64,000 bases of DNA, from assembly GCA_016271365.2 (NCBI GenBank), contig CM028129.1:845016001-845080000 (forward strand). Direction: 5' to 3'. Position numbers and translations under genes: made by a program. The DNA comes from Neoceratodus forsteri. Its lineage: Eukaryota > Chordata > Ceratodontiformes > Ceratodontidae. Below are positions 42,841-53,835 of this stretch, piece by piece (position 1 is the first letter of the stretch; each line of letters begins with the position of its first letter). The notes under the pieces are model-generated. The model searched no databases. It was not told the DNA's origin and saw nothing but the letters and a program-made list of their open reading frames with translations.

Positions 42841-43181
42841 TGACAAAGTGAAATGAGAGCATAACAAGAAATGCAGTCTCCCAGAATTGCTGGTGCACTG
42901 CAAATGCACGGACAGATTAAGATTGTACTGCACACTCAAGAGATGCATACGAAAAGGTACAACAACACCTAACCCGTGCTCACAACAAGTCACAATCCCA
43001 AATCTGGAAAGGAATACCTTTTGCCGGTTGGGGGATTAGTGCACAGCAGTAACAATCCACTACCAGTAAAGATACCACAAAGCAGTACAAAATATTCATG
43101 CAGGTGTGGTGGATAGCAGGTTCACAGTGCTGCAATTACTCTGTGGCACAATAAAAGGTGTCTGATTTAATGGCATGCATT

Positions 43182-43215
<34 letters not shown>

Positions 43216-44290
43216 CAAGTAATGCATAGCAAATTGAAAACCTTTAGTAATATAACCAAATGTTTTAAACAAACAAATTATACACTGCTGCACCACAACA
43301 ATCAGCAAAAAAATGTCAAGACTTACTGAAAGTATTATTGTGTGTACATTAACACAGTTATACAAGAAAAATATAACCAAAACAGAAAGACTGCCTTTTC
43401 TCCAGGTTAATTTACCTACACCACAAATACACCCCTCCACCAAAGCACACTTCACAGTACACAGACTGACCATTCTAAATGAACATTCAAAATCCACACA
43501 CAAGCAATAAACACTCGATGATATGAGCAGTGCACAGAAGGGTTTCCTACAATTGATGTACTAAATTATGAGCAAAGAAAAATGACAAAAAAGGCATTTT
43601 TAACAGCTTCTAGAGGTTTTGAATTGCAGAGCTCTGAGAGCAAACTGTCTCCAGCTACCACTACACACACACTACCCAGGCCAGAACTGAGGCTGTGCAG
43701 AACAATCTAAAGCCCATGTGACCTACAATCCCATGAATCACTGCAGAATTTCATTTGGAGCTAATTTACAAGGCGAAGTACATTGATTTCAATGTACTTC
43801 ACCTTACAATTGGTGGAAAAATGGTTTGGGGAAGGCGGAATAATGCAAAGTCATTGATTTCAATGGACTTTGCATTCCTCATTATGATGCAAAGTACTCT
43901 GCTTCACATTGTGGAGTACTCCTCAGATTCCGTGTTTCTCCACAAATCACTTTGCAGAACTAATTGGGGCCATTTCATCCACCACTACTTACAGCACTGT
44001 AACTCACATGGCGTACAGGAAGGAACGTGATTGCCTATGGCTGTACTTCCCTGATGAGCTCAGCCTGTATCATATAACTCCCCAATTTAAAACTCTTATT
44101 AATGAGTACAGTGGTGGTGGTGATTGGGTGAAGCCTGGAGAGATACTACATAACAGGCTTATAACACATGCAAGTAACTAGTAAAAAAATGTATTTTGTG
44201 ATTCACGACGTGATCATGAATCATGATTTGTGACTGCATTTGTGACCGTGATGACGAAGAACATGATTCGGTGTGAGATAAACAATATGA
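42841..44290 (+). repeat. Palindrome-bearing repeat unit i (modules X and Y)
   Basis: Module X (about 42841-44010) recurs at about 45530-46665, roughly 2.66 kb downstream, at an estimated 80-85% identity. Shared blocks include GCACGGACAGATTAAGATTG, TGCTGCACCACAACAATCAG and TTTGGGGAAGGCGGAATAA. Module Y (about 44019-44290) recurs at 45164-45420. The hairpins GAAGTACATTGATTTCAATGTACTTC (split: arms of 12 bp at about 43777-43802) and TGCAAAGTCATTGA / TCAATGGACTTTGCA (about 43846-43876) are typical of non-autonomous palindromic elements. No protein is recognised. A (CA)n run lies inside. Confidence 0.65.
43178..43214 (+). repeat. (CA)n microsatellite
   Basis: About 17 uninterrupted CA units lie within module X of the repeat. 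The paralogous place at about 45850 has only short CA stretches, so the run expanded after duplication. Confidence 0.95.
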
Positions 44291-44299
44291 AACTGTTTA

Positions 44300-45163
44300 T
44301 TAACAAACAGTATATGTGACTGCCGCCCTTAGCAGCCTTCTGTTTATTTTATCATTGTGCTTATACCTTTTAGAACTTTTAACTCATGGCACTTTATTTC
44401 GATCCTACCTTCAAGCCTTTCCCCCCCACCCCTCACCCCTGCTTCTTCTCTGCCCACGCATCTTCAGGTTCTTCCCTTGCTCCTCCTCACCTTCCCTCTT
44501 CCACCCTCCACCCAATCTCTTATCTCATGTCACCTCTTTTGCAACTTCTTCCCCTCCTTCTCTCTATGTTTCTCTCTCTTACCTCTCTCCCACCCATATT
44601 ACTCTCTCCCTTGGGTTTTCGACAAGGCCTGCTAGGCTGACCCCTCTCCTGAGTAAACACCACTTCTTCTCCTTATACTATTAATTTGTATTCCTCCCCC
44701 TCACTTCACCAGCACTCCCCCCTTCTCTCTGCACTCACCCCATTTTCCTCCTTACACCTCCCCATCCTCTCATCTCTCTATCCCAATTACCTCCTTTGCA
44801 ACTCTGATTCTTCCCTCTCTCTCTCCTGTGCAACTCATCTCCTTCTCCCTCTTGTTTCTCCCATCCCCCACCTTACACCCCATTACTTTCTCTCATAGAT
44901 TTTGACAAGGCCTCCCAGGCGCTCTCTCTACTAGCCCACTAAACTATTATATTGAGCAACATTCAGTGCTATTTTGATTGATTTTGAGGTATTAATTTTT
45001 TTGTAAGTATATTCTTGATATCTGCTATTTACTTATCTATTGTTTACCTTGTTTTGTTTTTGTACTACTGATGTGGAAACATTGTAAATGAGTTGTATTG
45101 CTCAAAGATGTTGTAATCAAAGACTCAATAAATAAAATAAATAAATAAAATAAACTGTATGGG
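44300..45163 (+). mobile_element. Truncated LINE 3' region with (AATA)n tail
   Basis: A C/T-rich stretch (about 44400-44900) is followed by an AT-rich 3' UTR-like part and CAATAAATAAAATAAATAAA at 45126-45150. I find no coding domain. It lies between the two Y modules. It is probably a 5'-truncated LINE or SINE end; the family is not recognised. Confidence 0.5.
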
Positions 45164-46665
45164 AACGTGAATGCCTACGGCTGTAGTTCCCCGGTGAGCT
45201 GTAGCACAAAACTCCCAATTTAAAATTCTTATTAATGAGTACAGTGGTGGGGTGGTGAAACCTGGAGAGATACTACAAAGCAGGATTACAATACATCCAA
45301 GTAACTAGTAAAAAAATTTATTTTGTAATTTGTGACTTGATCGTAACTCGTAACTGCATTTGAGACCATGAAGAAGAACGTGACTTGTATCATGAGTGAT
45401 TCGTTATGATGGCCTTAACATAAAAACACATATTAATGAGTATAATGCTCATGCAGAGACATGCACCACACCAGTCCAGTACTCTGAAGGGAAGCCAAAA
45501 AAACAACTGTGACTTAAGTTATAGATGGAGATTGGGCTCTAAAGAGATGCAAATGCACAGACAGATTAAGATTGCACTGCTCACTTAAGAGATGCACTCG
45601 CAAAGGCACAACACCTAACCAGTGCTCACCATCAGAAATTCAAATCTGGAAAAGAATACCTTTGCTGGTTGGGGCAGGCCTGGGGGGGGAGGCAGTGTAC
45701 TGCAGTAACAGTCACTCTAGTACTAGTACCAGTAAAGATACCACAAAGAAGTACCAGATCACACAGCTGCAGTGGATAGCAGGTTCACATTGCTGCATTT
45801 AATATGTGGCACGATAAAAGGTGTTTGATTTGATGACACATCACACATGCACTCACACACATACTAAGTAATGCATAGCAAATTTGAAAACTTCAGTAAT
45901 ATAACCACGTGTTTTAAACAAACTAAAATTAGGCACTGCTGCACCACAACAATCAGCAAAAATTTCAATAATTATTGAAAATATTACTTTGCATACAATA
46001 ACACAGTTCTACAAGAAAAATATCACCCAAACAGAAAGAACTGTGTTTTTCTCCAAGTTAATCTACCTACACCACAGATACACCTCTCTCCCAAAGCACA
46101 CTTCCAGTGTCTGTCAGTACACAGACTGAATGTTGTACATTAACATACAAAATCCACATACAAACAATAAACGCTCGATGATATGAGCACAGGAGGGTTT
46201 CCTACAATTGATGAACTAAAGTCTGAGCAAAAAAAATTATTCAAAAATGCTTTTTTAGCAGCTTTTAGAAGGTTTAAATTTTAGAGAGCTCTCACAGCAG
46301 ACTGTCTCCTACAGGTTCCTACACACACTACCCCGAACTGAGGCTGTGCAGAACAATCTAGAGCCTATGTGACCTGACATCCCATGAATCACTGCAAAAT
46401 CCACCTTCGGAGCTTAAAACAAGATGAAGTGAGGCGAAGCACATTGTTTTCAGTGTACTTCACCTTAAGTTTTGTGGAACAGTGGTTTGGGGAAGGCGGA
46501 ATAACATGAAGTCATTGTTTTCAATGGACTACGTGTTACCTCCTATGATGCGAAGTACTCCACTTTGCACTGTGGAGCACTCCACGAATCCACCTACACT
46601 CCTTGAATCACTCTGCAGAGCGAATTGAGGCCACTTCACCTACCACTACATATAGTACAGGTAAG
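45164..46665 (+). repeat. Palindrome-bearing repeat unit ii (modules Y' and X')
   Basis: It holds Y' (45164-45420) and X' (about 45530-46665), in the same orientation as unit i. The palindromes at 46450-46540 are kept but less perfect (GAAGCACATTG...CAGTGTACTTC). The order X-Y-insert-Y'-X' fits either a tandem array opened inside Y or an unusually long duplication around the insert. Confidence 0.6.
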
Positions 46666-46679
46666 TTACAGGGTACAAC

Positions 46680-47875
46680 AGCATTAAACAGCTTAGGCAG
46701 TATAGCAGCTAGCCGGCATCAGAGGTTAACACCCTACTTGGAAGCTCTCAGAGGTGAGAAGAAGGAGGGGTTGCAAACATTGGTGGAAGGAGTAAGATAG
46801 TTGGGAGCATCTGAGTGGGTAGGGAAGTGGGAGTGATGTCATGATTGGGGGGTAGGTGTAACCTAAAGTGCTGGGATTGGGGTCCCTCAACCCAGTGAGT
46901 TGTCAGGAGGTAAGTGCAGGTAGTTGGTTAATGCTCCAGGAGGGTGCTAATGGTGGCAGTCACATTTACTAGATATTATTAGGTGCTGCCAGAGTCTGCA
47001 TTTTAATGATCCAATAGATGTGGCATTGATAATGTCAGGAGGTAAGGCATTGGTCCATAGTGGAACACGATAGTAAAAGGCACATTGTGCCAAGGCTGTG
47101 CGGCATAAGGCAACTTTGTACATCTGAGTGGAGGAGTTCCTTGTTTTTCAGGTTCTTGAGTGTGGAGTTAGGAGGTTCTGGACCCCTGTGGGTAGTTGGT
47201 TGAGGGAGCATTTCTTGGTGATGAGGCAGATTTGGTAGTTTATTCTGTCCTTCAGTTGTAATCAACCTGCCCGGGTGTAGAGCTCACAAGTGTGTGTTAG
47301 TCTTTCCACACCTGTGAGCAGTTGTCCCATCTTGCTTAGTGCAGTGGTGATGCGGTTTAGGGCTGTGTCTGTCTCTTACCCATAGATTGCCAGGCCATAG
47401 TCAACGAGGGAGACTATCGAGCTGTTGATGGCCAGATTCAATGCCTCATGTGTTAGGCAGTGTCTAGGACTGTATAGGATCCCTTTTCTTGTATTAATCA
47501 CCCTTGCTATGTTGTCGATGTGTTTGGCATACAAAGATGTACAGTCAAGTGTGATGCCTAGGTACCTGAACTGCTGGACGTGTTCCAGTGAGTCCCCTTT
47601 GGTGTTCCTGATTGCAAGGGGAGAGGCCTTATTCTTGCTCTGTGTGCTGGTGAACATCATAGTCTTAGCTTTTGTGCAGTTCATGACTATTCTGTGATCC
47701 ATAAACCATTTTTCAGTGGCTAAGAACCCCTTTTGGAGATCCACCGACAGTTGTTCAGGATTAGGGTTGTTGTTGAATATGATCACGTTGTCTGTGTATA
47801 GGAGCATTCAGCCTGGGCATGCATGTGACAGTTTGTTTAGGAATAAATTGAACAGTAGAGGTCACAGAATTGATC
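46680..47875 (-). pseudogene. L2-like LINE, RT C-terminal half, 5'-truncated
   Basis: On the minus strand, QGSIL.PLLFNLFLNKL (about 47865-47815) is the RT block before the active site. LLYTDNVIIF (about 47805-47780) is the catalytic block, with YTDN where YADD is usual, so it is dead. Then WFMDHRIVMNCTKAKTMMFT, VQQFRYLGITLDC and LINSSIVSLVDYGLAIYG-like text follow (to 47376). The C-terminal segment has CRTALAQCAFYYRVPLW (about 47110-47060), typical of L2/CR1-group LINEs. A single open frame of 143 codons survives. The 5' end is truncated at 47875, against the RT of Tx1-like copy C. The 3' UTR runs to about 46680. Confidence 0.72.
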
Positions 47876-48138
47876 CTTGAATTGGGAAACAAGGTAAACA
47901 TATTGGATACTGTTGTCCCTAGAATAAGAAAAAGTGTTTGACAAGGTGTCTCATAGATATCTGTTTGAAGAGCTTAGACACTACAGCATCCCATCGGTTT
48001 TCTGTAACTGGATTAATAAATGATATGGTACTGCCAGTGTTATCCCAAACATTAATGGACATCTGGGGAAACAAATTAGAATCAGTATGAGAGTTAGACA
48101 AGGCTGCCCCTAAGCCCATTACTGTATGTCTTTTGTAT
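47876..48138 (+). pseudogene. Tx1-like LINE copy C, RT middle block
   Basis: The reading VSLDQEKVFDKVSHRYLFEEL (about 47910-47975, with base changes), then ISMRVRQGCP (about 48077-48110) and the following block identify the RT palm of copy C. It belongs between 42440 and 51636. At 48138 it is interrupted again. Confidence 0.75.
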
Positions 48139-49497
48139 AGACTATAATACGTTAGAAAAATGGGCTTCTAAAATCCTCCCTTCTGATTGGCTAGTTTCCT
48201 AGCCAGCGCCGTGGTCTATCAGGCAACAGAGCCTGGTGAAAAACAAAGGCCTTTTGTTGGTGCCCCATTACTCAGACTATCATTGGGCACCCCAAATTTC
48301 AAAATGGAATAACCACCATTTTTTCTGTCTCACTGAGCAAGCAAGTTAGCAGCTGGCCAACATCCCCCCATGTCTGTCTGAGTTCCAGTAATATCATGAC
48401 ATGAAGAAAAAAAAAAAAAAACTGCAGTTTTTATTTTTGTGGTCAGAGAGACACACATTTCATAATTTGTCCTTGTTGTGCTCACTTCCAACAATGCTCT
48501 CCTGATCGCAATCTCATGCCCACTTCTCCATTTGCCAGTCCATTGTTTAAATGAGCAGACCCCCCACCCTGCCACCAACTCTGGTTTTCCTCAGCTCCGT
48601 TTTTGAACCATCTCATTCATATACCTCTATCCTTGCTACTAATGGGGAAGGGGGAGTCAAAAACAACAAACAGTTTTTTTTTTCAAATTCTGCTCCCAAC
48701 ACAATACACAGCCCAGTGATTGTGTCCCTTGGTGTACTACAGATAAATGTCATCTAGTTGCTGACCACAGATTGGCTTCCCTGTGCGGTCACTGTTAGCT
48801 AGGCATCGCATCATTAAAAAGAAAAGCAAGCAGTTATCTTTCTCTGTAGTGCCAATAAAGCCTACAAAAAAAAAGATTTGCGATTATAAGATTGGCTTAG
48901 CACTCTGTCTGTCTATTAATAAGAATGTGGGCAGCTGAGTTGTTTATGGATAGCCAAGAAAAAAAGGCTTACAAAATGGCTCTGAAAGGTTTCAGCAATG
49001 AATGAGTAAAACACTGTAATGAATCACGATTCTATGATCTACAGGAACAATTACTTTGTCTTTGTTTCTTTCTTTGTCCCAGAGCACTACTGCAAACAGT
49101 CATGGCACACAGCTTAGCGCTTAGCGCTCACCGCCCCACACACACACTGTGCTCCGCAGTCCCCACAGTCATGCAAGCACCATTCCTAACAAATGTAAAC
49201 ACTCTTATTAGTATGTTTTGTCACAGTTACCTGACAAATAATTCCCACCAATTCTAAGTCCATTTGTGGGGGCATGACAACCAACTTCAAAACTAATAAC
49301 TACAGAGGCTCACATCAAACAAAACTCCCTAGATCAAAATAAATGCAGGTGGAGGAATTATTTACTTTACAAAATAAATAAAACACTTAAAGAGTTTTAA
49401 TATTTTAATATGATTTTTTTTCAAATATATAAACAACAGTGGCCCATTTTCCAACTGCAATAACACCCTCCAGGGTGGGTGGTTTGGGCAATGCCAG
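48131..49497. other. Unassigned element, left part, with 8-bp flanking repeat
   Basis: TTTTGTAT at 48131-48138 recurs at 51628-51635, bracketing 3.5 kb that interrupts the Tx1-like RT. An 8-bp duplication would fit a hAT-type DNA transposon. The inner ends do not form a clear inverted repeat, and no transposase is seen. The left part contains an A-run (about 48406-48421), CACACAGCTTAGCGCTTAGC at about 49110 and no ORF of note. Two CR1 fragments follow at 49498. The end near 51598 reads CCTCATTACACCCCTG, whose complement CAGGGGTGTAATGAGG looks like a hAT-type terminus. Confidence 0.4.
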
Positions 49498-50603
49498 CCC
49501 TGGGTAAAGAATTGGCTGGAGAATAGGACACAGAGAGTAATAGTAAATGGAGTCCACTCTGAAGAAAGGGGGGTTACTAGTGGGGTACCGCAGGGTTCAG
49601 TATTAGGACTGGTCTTCTTTAATGTCTTTATAAGCGACATTGCAGAGGGACTGGAAGGAAAAGTACGTCTCTTTATAGATGACACAAAGACCTGCAACAG
49701 AGTTGATGCACAAGGTGGGGTGGAAAGGATAAGAAGGGACTTGGCAAGGTTAGAGGAATGGTCAAATGTATGGCAGCTTAGATTCAATGCTAAGAAGTGC
49801 AAGGTAATGCACCTGGGAAACAAAAACCCAGGGGAAGAGTACACAATGGGGGGTGAGATGCTAACAACAACAAAAATGGAAAGAGACCTGAGGGTAGTCA
49901 TATCAGATGACCTAAAGGTGGGCAAGCAATGTGAAAGGGCAGCAAGGAGGGCTGGGGGGATACTGGGATGCATAGGGAGAGGCATCACCAGTAGAAAACA
50001 GGAAGTTATTATCCCTCTGTACAGACATCTGGTCAGACCCCATCTGGAGTACTGCGTGCAGTTCTGGAGACCCAATCTCTGCAAAGACATAGATAGGATG
50101 AAAGCTGTCCAGAGGAGGGCAACTAAAATGGTGCAGGGTCTGCACTGGAAGACATATGAGGAGAGACTAAAGGAGCTTAATATGTATAGCCTCAAGGAAA
50201 GGAGGGAGAGGGGGGACATGGTAGAAACTTTCAAGTACCTCAAGGGAATCAACAAAGTCCAAGAGGGTAGCATCTTTCAAAAAAAGAGGTGTGCAAGAAC
50301 AAGGGGGCACAATTTGAAGATGGGGGGGTGGCTCAGAGTAATTTAAGGAAGTATTTTTTCACAGAGAGGGTTGTGGATGCATGGAACGACCTTCCGGAGG
50401 AGGTTGTGGAGTCAAAAACAGTGGTGGAATTCAAGCATGCATGGGACAGTCATAAGGCCATTCTGGGGAGTGGGGGTAGGGAGAAGTAGGCTGCTGGTTA
50501 ACTAAGATCTGCAACTTATTCAGTAGGTAGGGAAATGGGCAGACTGGGTGGGCCAAGCGGTCCTTATCTGCCGTCAAATTCTATGTTTCTATGTTTCTAT
50601 GTC
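49498..50603 (+). mobile_element. CR1-like LINE 3' fragment, best preserved
   Basis: It starts inside RT (WVKNWLENRTQRVIVNGVHS). It has GVPQGSVLGLVFFNVFISDIA, then LFIDDTK in place of LFADDTK (catalytic FADD changed to FIDD), and a frame open from 49720 to 50346 through the thumb and tail (EEWSNVWQLRFNAKKCKVMH, HLEYCVQFWRPNL). It ends with TTCTATGTTTCTATGTTTCTATG at about 50578-50602. It is close in sequence to 2700-3792. It is 5'-truncated at 49498. No target duplication is evident: the next base starts another CR1. Confidence 0.88.
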
Positions 50604-51542
50604 TGGAGGGAAAGGTATGCCTCTTTGCAGATGACACAAAGATCTGTAACAGAGTTGATACACAAGGAGGGGTAGAAAGGATGAGAAGGGACTTGGCAAG
50701 GTTGGAGGAATGATCAGACATATGGCAACTTAGATTCAATGCAAAGAAGTGCAAAGTAATGCACCTGGGAAACAAAAACCCAGGAGAAGAGTACGCAATA
50801 GCAGGAGGTACTAACAACAACAAAAATGGAAAGGGACCTTGGGGTTGTCATATCAGATGATCTAAAGTTTGATAAGAAATGTGAGAAGTCAGTAAGGAGA
50901 GCCAGGGGAATATTGGGATGCATAGGAAGGGGCATCACAAGTAGAAAAAGGGAAGTGGTTATCCATCTGTACAGACAGTTGGTGAGACCCCATCTGGAGT
51001 ACTGTGTGCAGTTTTGGAGACCTCATCTACGCAAGGACATAGACAGGATGCAAGCAGTCCAGAGGAGGCAACTAAAATGGTGCAGGGTCTGTATCAGAAA
51101 TCATATGAAGAGAGACTGAGAGAGCTTAATATACCCTTGATGAAAGGAGGGACAGGGGGACATGATAGAAATGTTCAAGTACCTGAAGGGAATCAACAAA
51201 GTCCAGGAGGATAGCATCTTTCAGAAAAAGAGATGTGTAAGAACAAGGGGGCACAATTTAAAGATAGAGGGGGGATGGCTCAGGGGTAATGTGAGGACAT
51301 TTTTTTTCACAGAGAGAGTGGTGGATGCATGGAACCGCCTTCCTGGGGAGGTTGTTCAGTCTAAAACAGTGGGGGAATTCAAACATGCATGGGACAGACG
51401 TAAGGCAATTGTAGTGAGGGGTGTCAGGAAGTAGACTGTTGGTTACCTAGAATCTGCAGCTTATCCAGTAGGTAGGGAACTGGGCAGACTGGGTGAGCCA
51501 AGTGGTCCTTATCTGCCATCAAAGTCTATGTTTCTATGTTTC
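50604..51542 (+). mobile_element. Second CR1-like LINE 3' fragment, head-to-tail
   Basis: It starts at CTGGAGGGAAAGGTATGCC, coding LEGKVCLFADDTKICNRVD with the catalytic FADD kept. It then repeats the tail of the family at perhaps 85-88% identity to the preceding copy, with stops and frameshifts (for example TGA at about 50711). It ends TTCTATGTTTCTATGTTTC at about 51527-51543. It is a different subfamily or older copy than 49498-50603. Confidence 0.85.
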
Positions 51543-51627
51543 AAGGGGCTATAAAGCCCTCCACCTGCAGCGTCGGGCCTCATTACACCCCTGGGCAGTC
51601 CAGTATTGCCCTATACAGCTCACCCTA
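51543..51627. other. Right part of the unassigned element
   Basis: These 85 bp of non-CR1 sequence (AAGGGGCTATAAAGCCCTCC, GCGTCGGGCCTCATTACACC) lie before the second TTTTGTAT. GGGGCTATAAAGCCC is a small palindrome. They belong with 48139-49497. Confidence 0.4.
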
Positions 51628-51892
51628 TTTTGTATTATTGCTTATTAAGATACCAGTACACCCCAAATCATTGACATAAGCAATATAGATTACACAGCCA
51701 GTACAAATGTTGCAGCTTATGCAGATGATGTTGTTTTATTTGTCAAAAACCCTCAGTCAGGGCTTCTAGCACTTGATGTGCTCCAGTCTTTTACACTCAT
51801 GCCAGGTGTAAAACTTAACATATGTAAGTGTAAAGATTATGTTATAGGGACAGAAACAGTAGCAATTGTTGATTTAGGAGGTATTGCAGTTA
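51628..51892 (+). pseudogene. Tx1-like LINE copy C, RT catalytic block
   Basis: The block reads STPQIIDISNIDYTASTNVAAYADDVVLFVKNPQ, with YADD at about 51719-51730, then MPGVKLNICKCKDYVIG and IVDLGGIAVT up to 51892. The catalytic motif is intact and the frame is open for about 75 codons. It is interrupted by a minus-strand CR1 and resumes at 53836. Confidence 0.8.
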
Positions 51893-53835
51893 CATAGAAA
51901 CATAGAAACATAGAAGTTGACGGCAGATAAGGACCGCAAGGCCCATCCAGTCTGCCCATTTCTTTTTCTACCTTATAAATGTGCCATCGGCCTTTGCTCT
52001 GTCAGTGACCTATCTATTCATAGTCATTTGTATTGCTCCCTTATGCCTATCCCATGCCTGTTTGAAGTCCTGCACTGTATTCATAGCCACCACTTCTTGT
52101 GGTAAGCCATTCCATGCATCTACCACCCTTTCTGTGAAAAGAATTTCCTCACATTCCCCTTAATCGGCCTCCTCTAATCTCATGCTGTGTCCTCTTGTCC
52201 TGCTATTTTTCTTATATTTAAACATGTTAGACTCTTTCACCTTGTTTATGCCCTTAAGGTGTTTAAATGTCTCGATCATATCACCTCTCCTCCTTTGCTC
52301 AAGGGTATACATATTGAGCTCCGTTAATCTGTCCTCATATGTCTTCTGATGCAGTCCCTGCACCATTTTGGTTGCCCTTCTCTGGACTGCCTCAATTTGG
52401 TTAATGTCCTTGTGAAGGTGTGGCCTCCAATACTGCATACAGTACTCCAGATGGGGCCTAACCAATGTCTTGTACAGAGGAGTATTACCTCCTCTTACGA
52501 CTTCTGTGATACCCTACTAATACACCCTAACACCCCTAGCCTTACCTACTGCTTTAGAGGTCTGCTTGGATGATTTTAGGTCATCAGTGATGATGATCCC
52601 AAGTCTCTTTCTTCCTTTGTGACTCAGGCAACTCCCTCCCAGCCTATAAGTGGCTTCGGGTTTCTCTTCCCTATGTGCATGATTTTGCACTTCTTTGCAT
52701 TAAATCCAGTTGCCACTCTTCTGACCATTCTGCTAGTTTATCCAGATCTCTTCTCATTCTGCCCACCCCATCTGGATCATCTACTCTGTTGCAGATCTTG
52801 GTGTCATCTGCAAACAGACAAGCCTTACCCTCTAGTCCATCTGCAGGTCACTAATGAAGATGTTGAATAGGACTGACCCCAGGACTGATCCCTGAGGTAC
52901 CCACTTGTGACTTGCATCTCTTCTGACTGTATACCATTTACCACCACTCTCTGTTTTCTGCCAGTCAACCAGTTTGCCACCCAGTTGACCAACTTCGACC
53001 CACCCGAGCCTACCTAGCTTATTTATCAATCTTCTATGTGGAACAGTGTCAAAAGCTTTGCTGAAGTCAAGGTAGGCGACATCAACTGCCCCCTTGGTCC
53101 ACCACTCTGGTTACCCAGTCAAAGAAATCTATGAGATTAGTTTGACAGGACCTTCCTTTGTAAACCCATGCTGTCTTGGATCCTGTGCCCTATGGATTCC
53201 AGGTGTTGCACTATCCTTTCCTTAAGGTGCCTCCATAATCTTGCCCACTACTGAGGTAGACTGACCGGTCTGTAGTTCCCCGCCTCCTCCTGCTACCACT
53301 CTTGTGGAGGCGGGATCACATGAAACCTTCTCCAGTCTTCTGGGACCTCTCCTGTGCTCAGAGACTCACTAAACAATTCTGCTAATGGCTCTGCTAGTTC
53401 CTCCTTTAGCTCCTTAAGTACCCTGGGATGTATGCCATCAGGTCCCATTGCCTTATCCACCCTGAGCTTAGCAAGCTCTTGTAGGACCCTTTCTTTTGTG
53501 AAGGGAGTAGTGCTCACCTCCTCCCCTGTGTCCATGATGCTGAGCTGTGGGCCCTGCTCTACCTTCTCTTCAGTAAATACTGAGCAAAAGTATCTATTTA
53601 GGATGGATGCCTTTACAGGGTCCTCCTCCTCACATGCTCCCTTTTCTCCATTAAGCTTAGCAATACCCCCTCTGGACTTCCTCCTTTCACTAATGTATCT
53701 ACAGAAAGTCTTGTCACCTTCTTTTACTGTTCTTGCTAGTGTTTCCTCAGTTTGGGACTTTGCCTGCCTTACTGCCTTACCTGCTTCCCTTAGGGCAGTT
53801 TGGTATGCCTCCCTATCTTCATCCCGTTACCACAT
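51893..53835 (-). mobile_element. CR1-like LINE on the minus strand, 5'-truncated
   Basis: The minus-strand 3' end is at 51893 (complement of TCTATGTTTCTATG). Moving upstream on the minus strand: tail and thumb (YCMQYWRPHLHKDINQIEAV, about 52445-52390; TRGHSMRLEEAD), a palm with VPQGSVLGSVLFNIFISDLQ (about 52900-52840), the GPDGIHPRVLKELKEELAEP block (about 53440-53385) and VPEDWRR. The endonuclease-RT linker (FCRYISERRKSRGGIAKLN, about 53720-53660) is the last part present. It is truncated in this linker at 53835. GTTAC at 51887-51891 and about 53825-53829 may be a 5-bp target duplication. It is a different subfamily from the plus-strand copies. Confidence 0.85.

Noticed and set aside
43178..43214. 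CRISPR-like regular repeats
   Set aside because: It is a simple (CA)n microsatellite in a vertebrate genome.
44316..44898. Ser/Pro/Leu-rich frames of 70-120 codons
   Set aside because: They come from a C/T-rich tract read in three frames; all show the same low-complexity composition.
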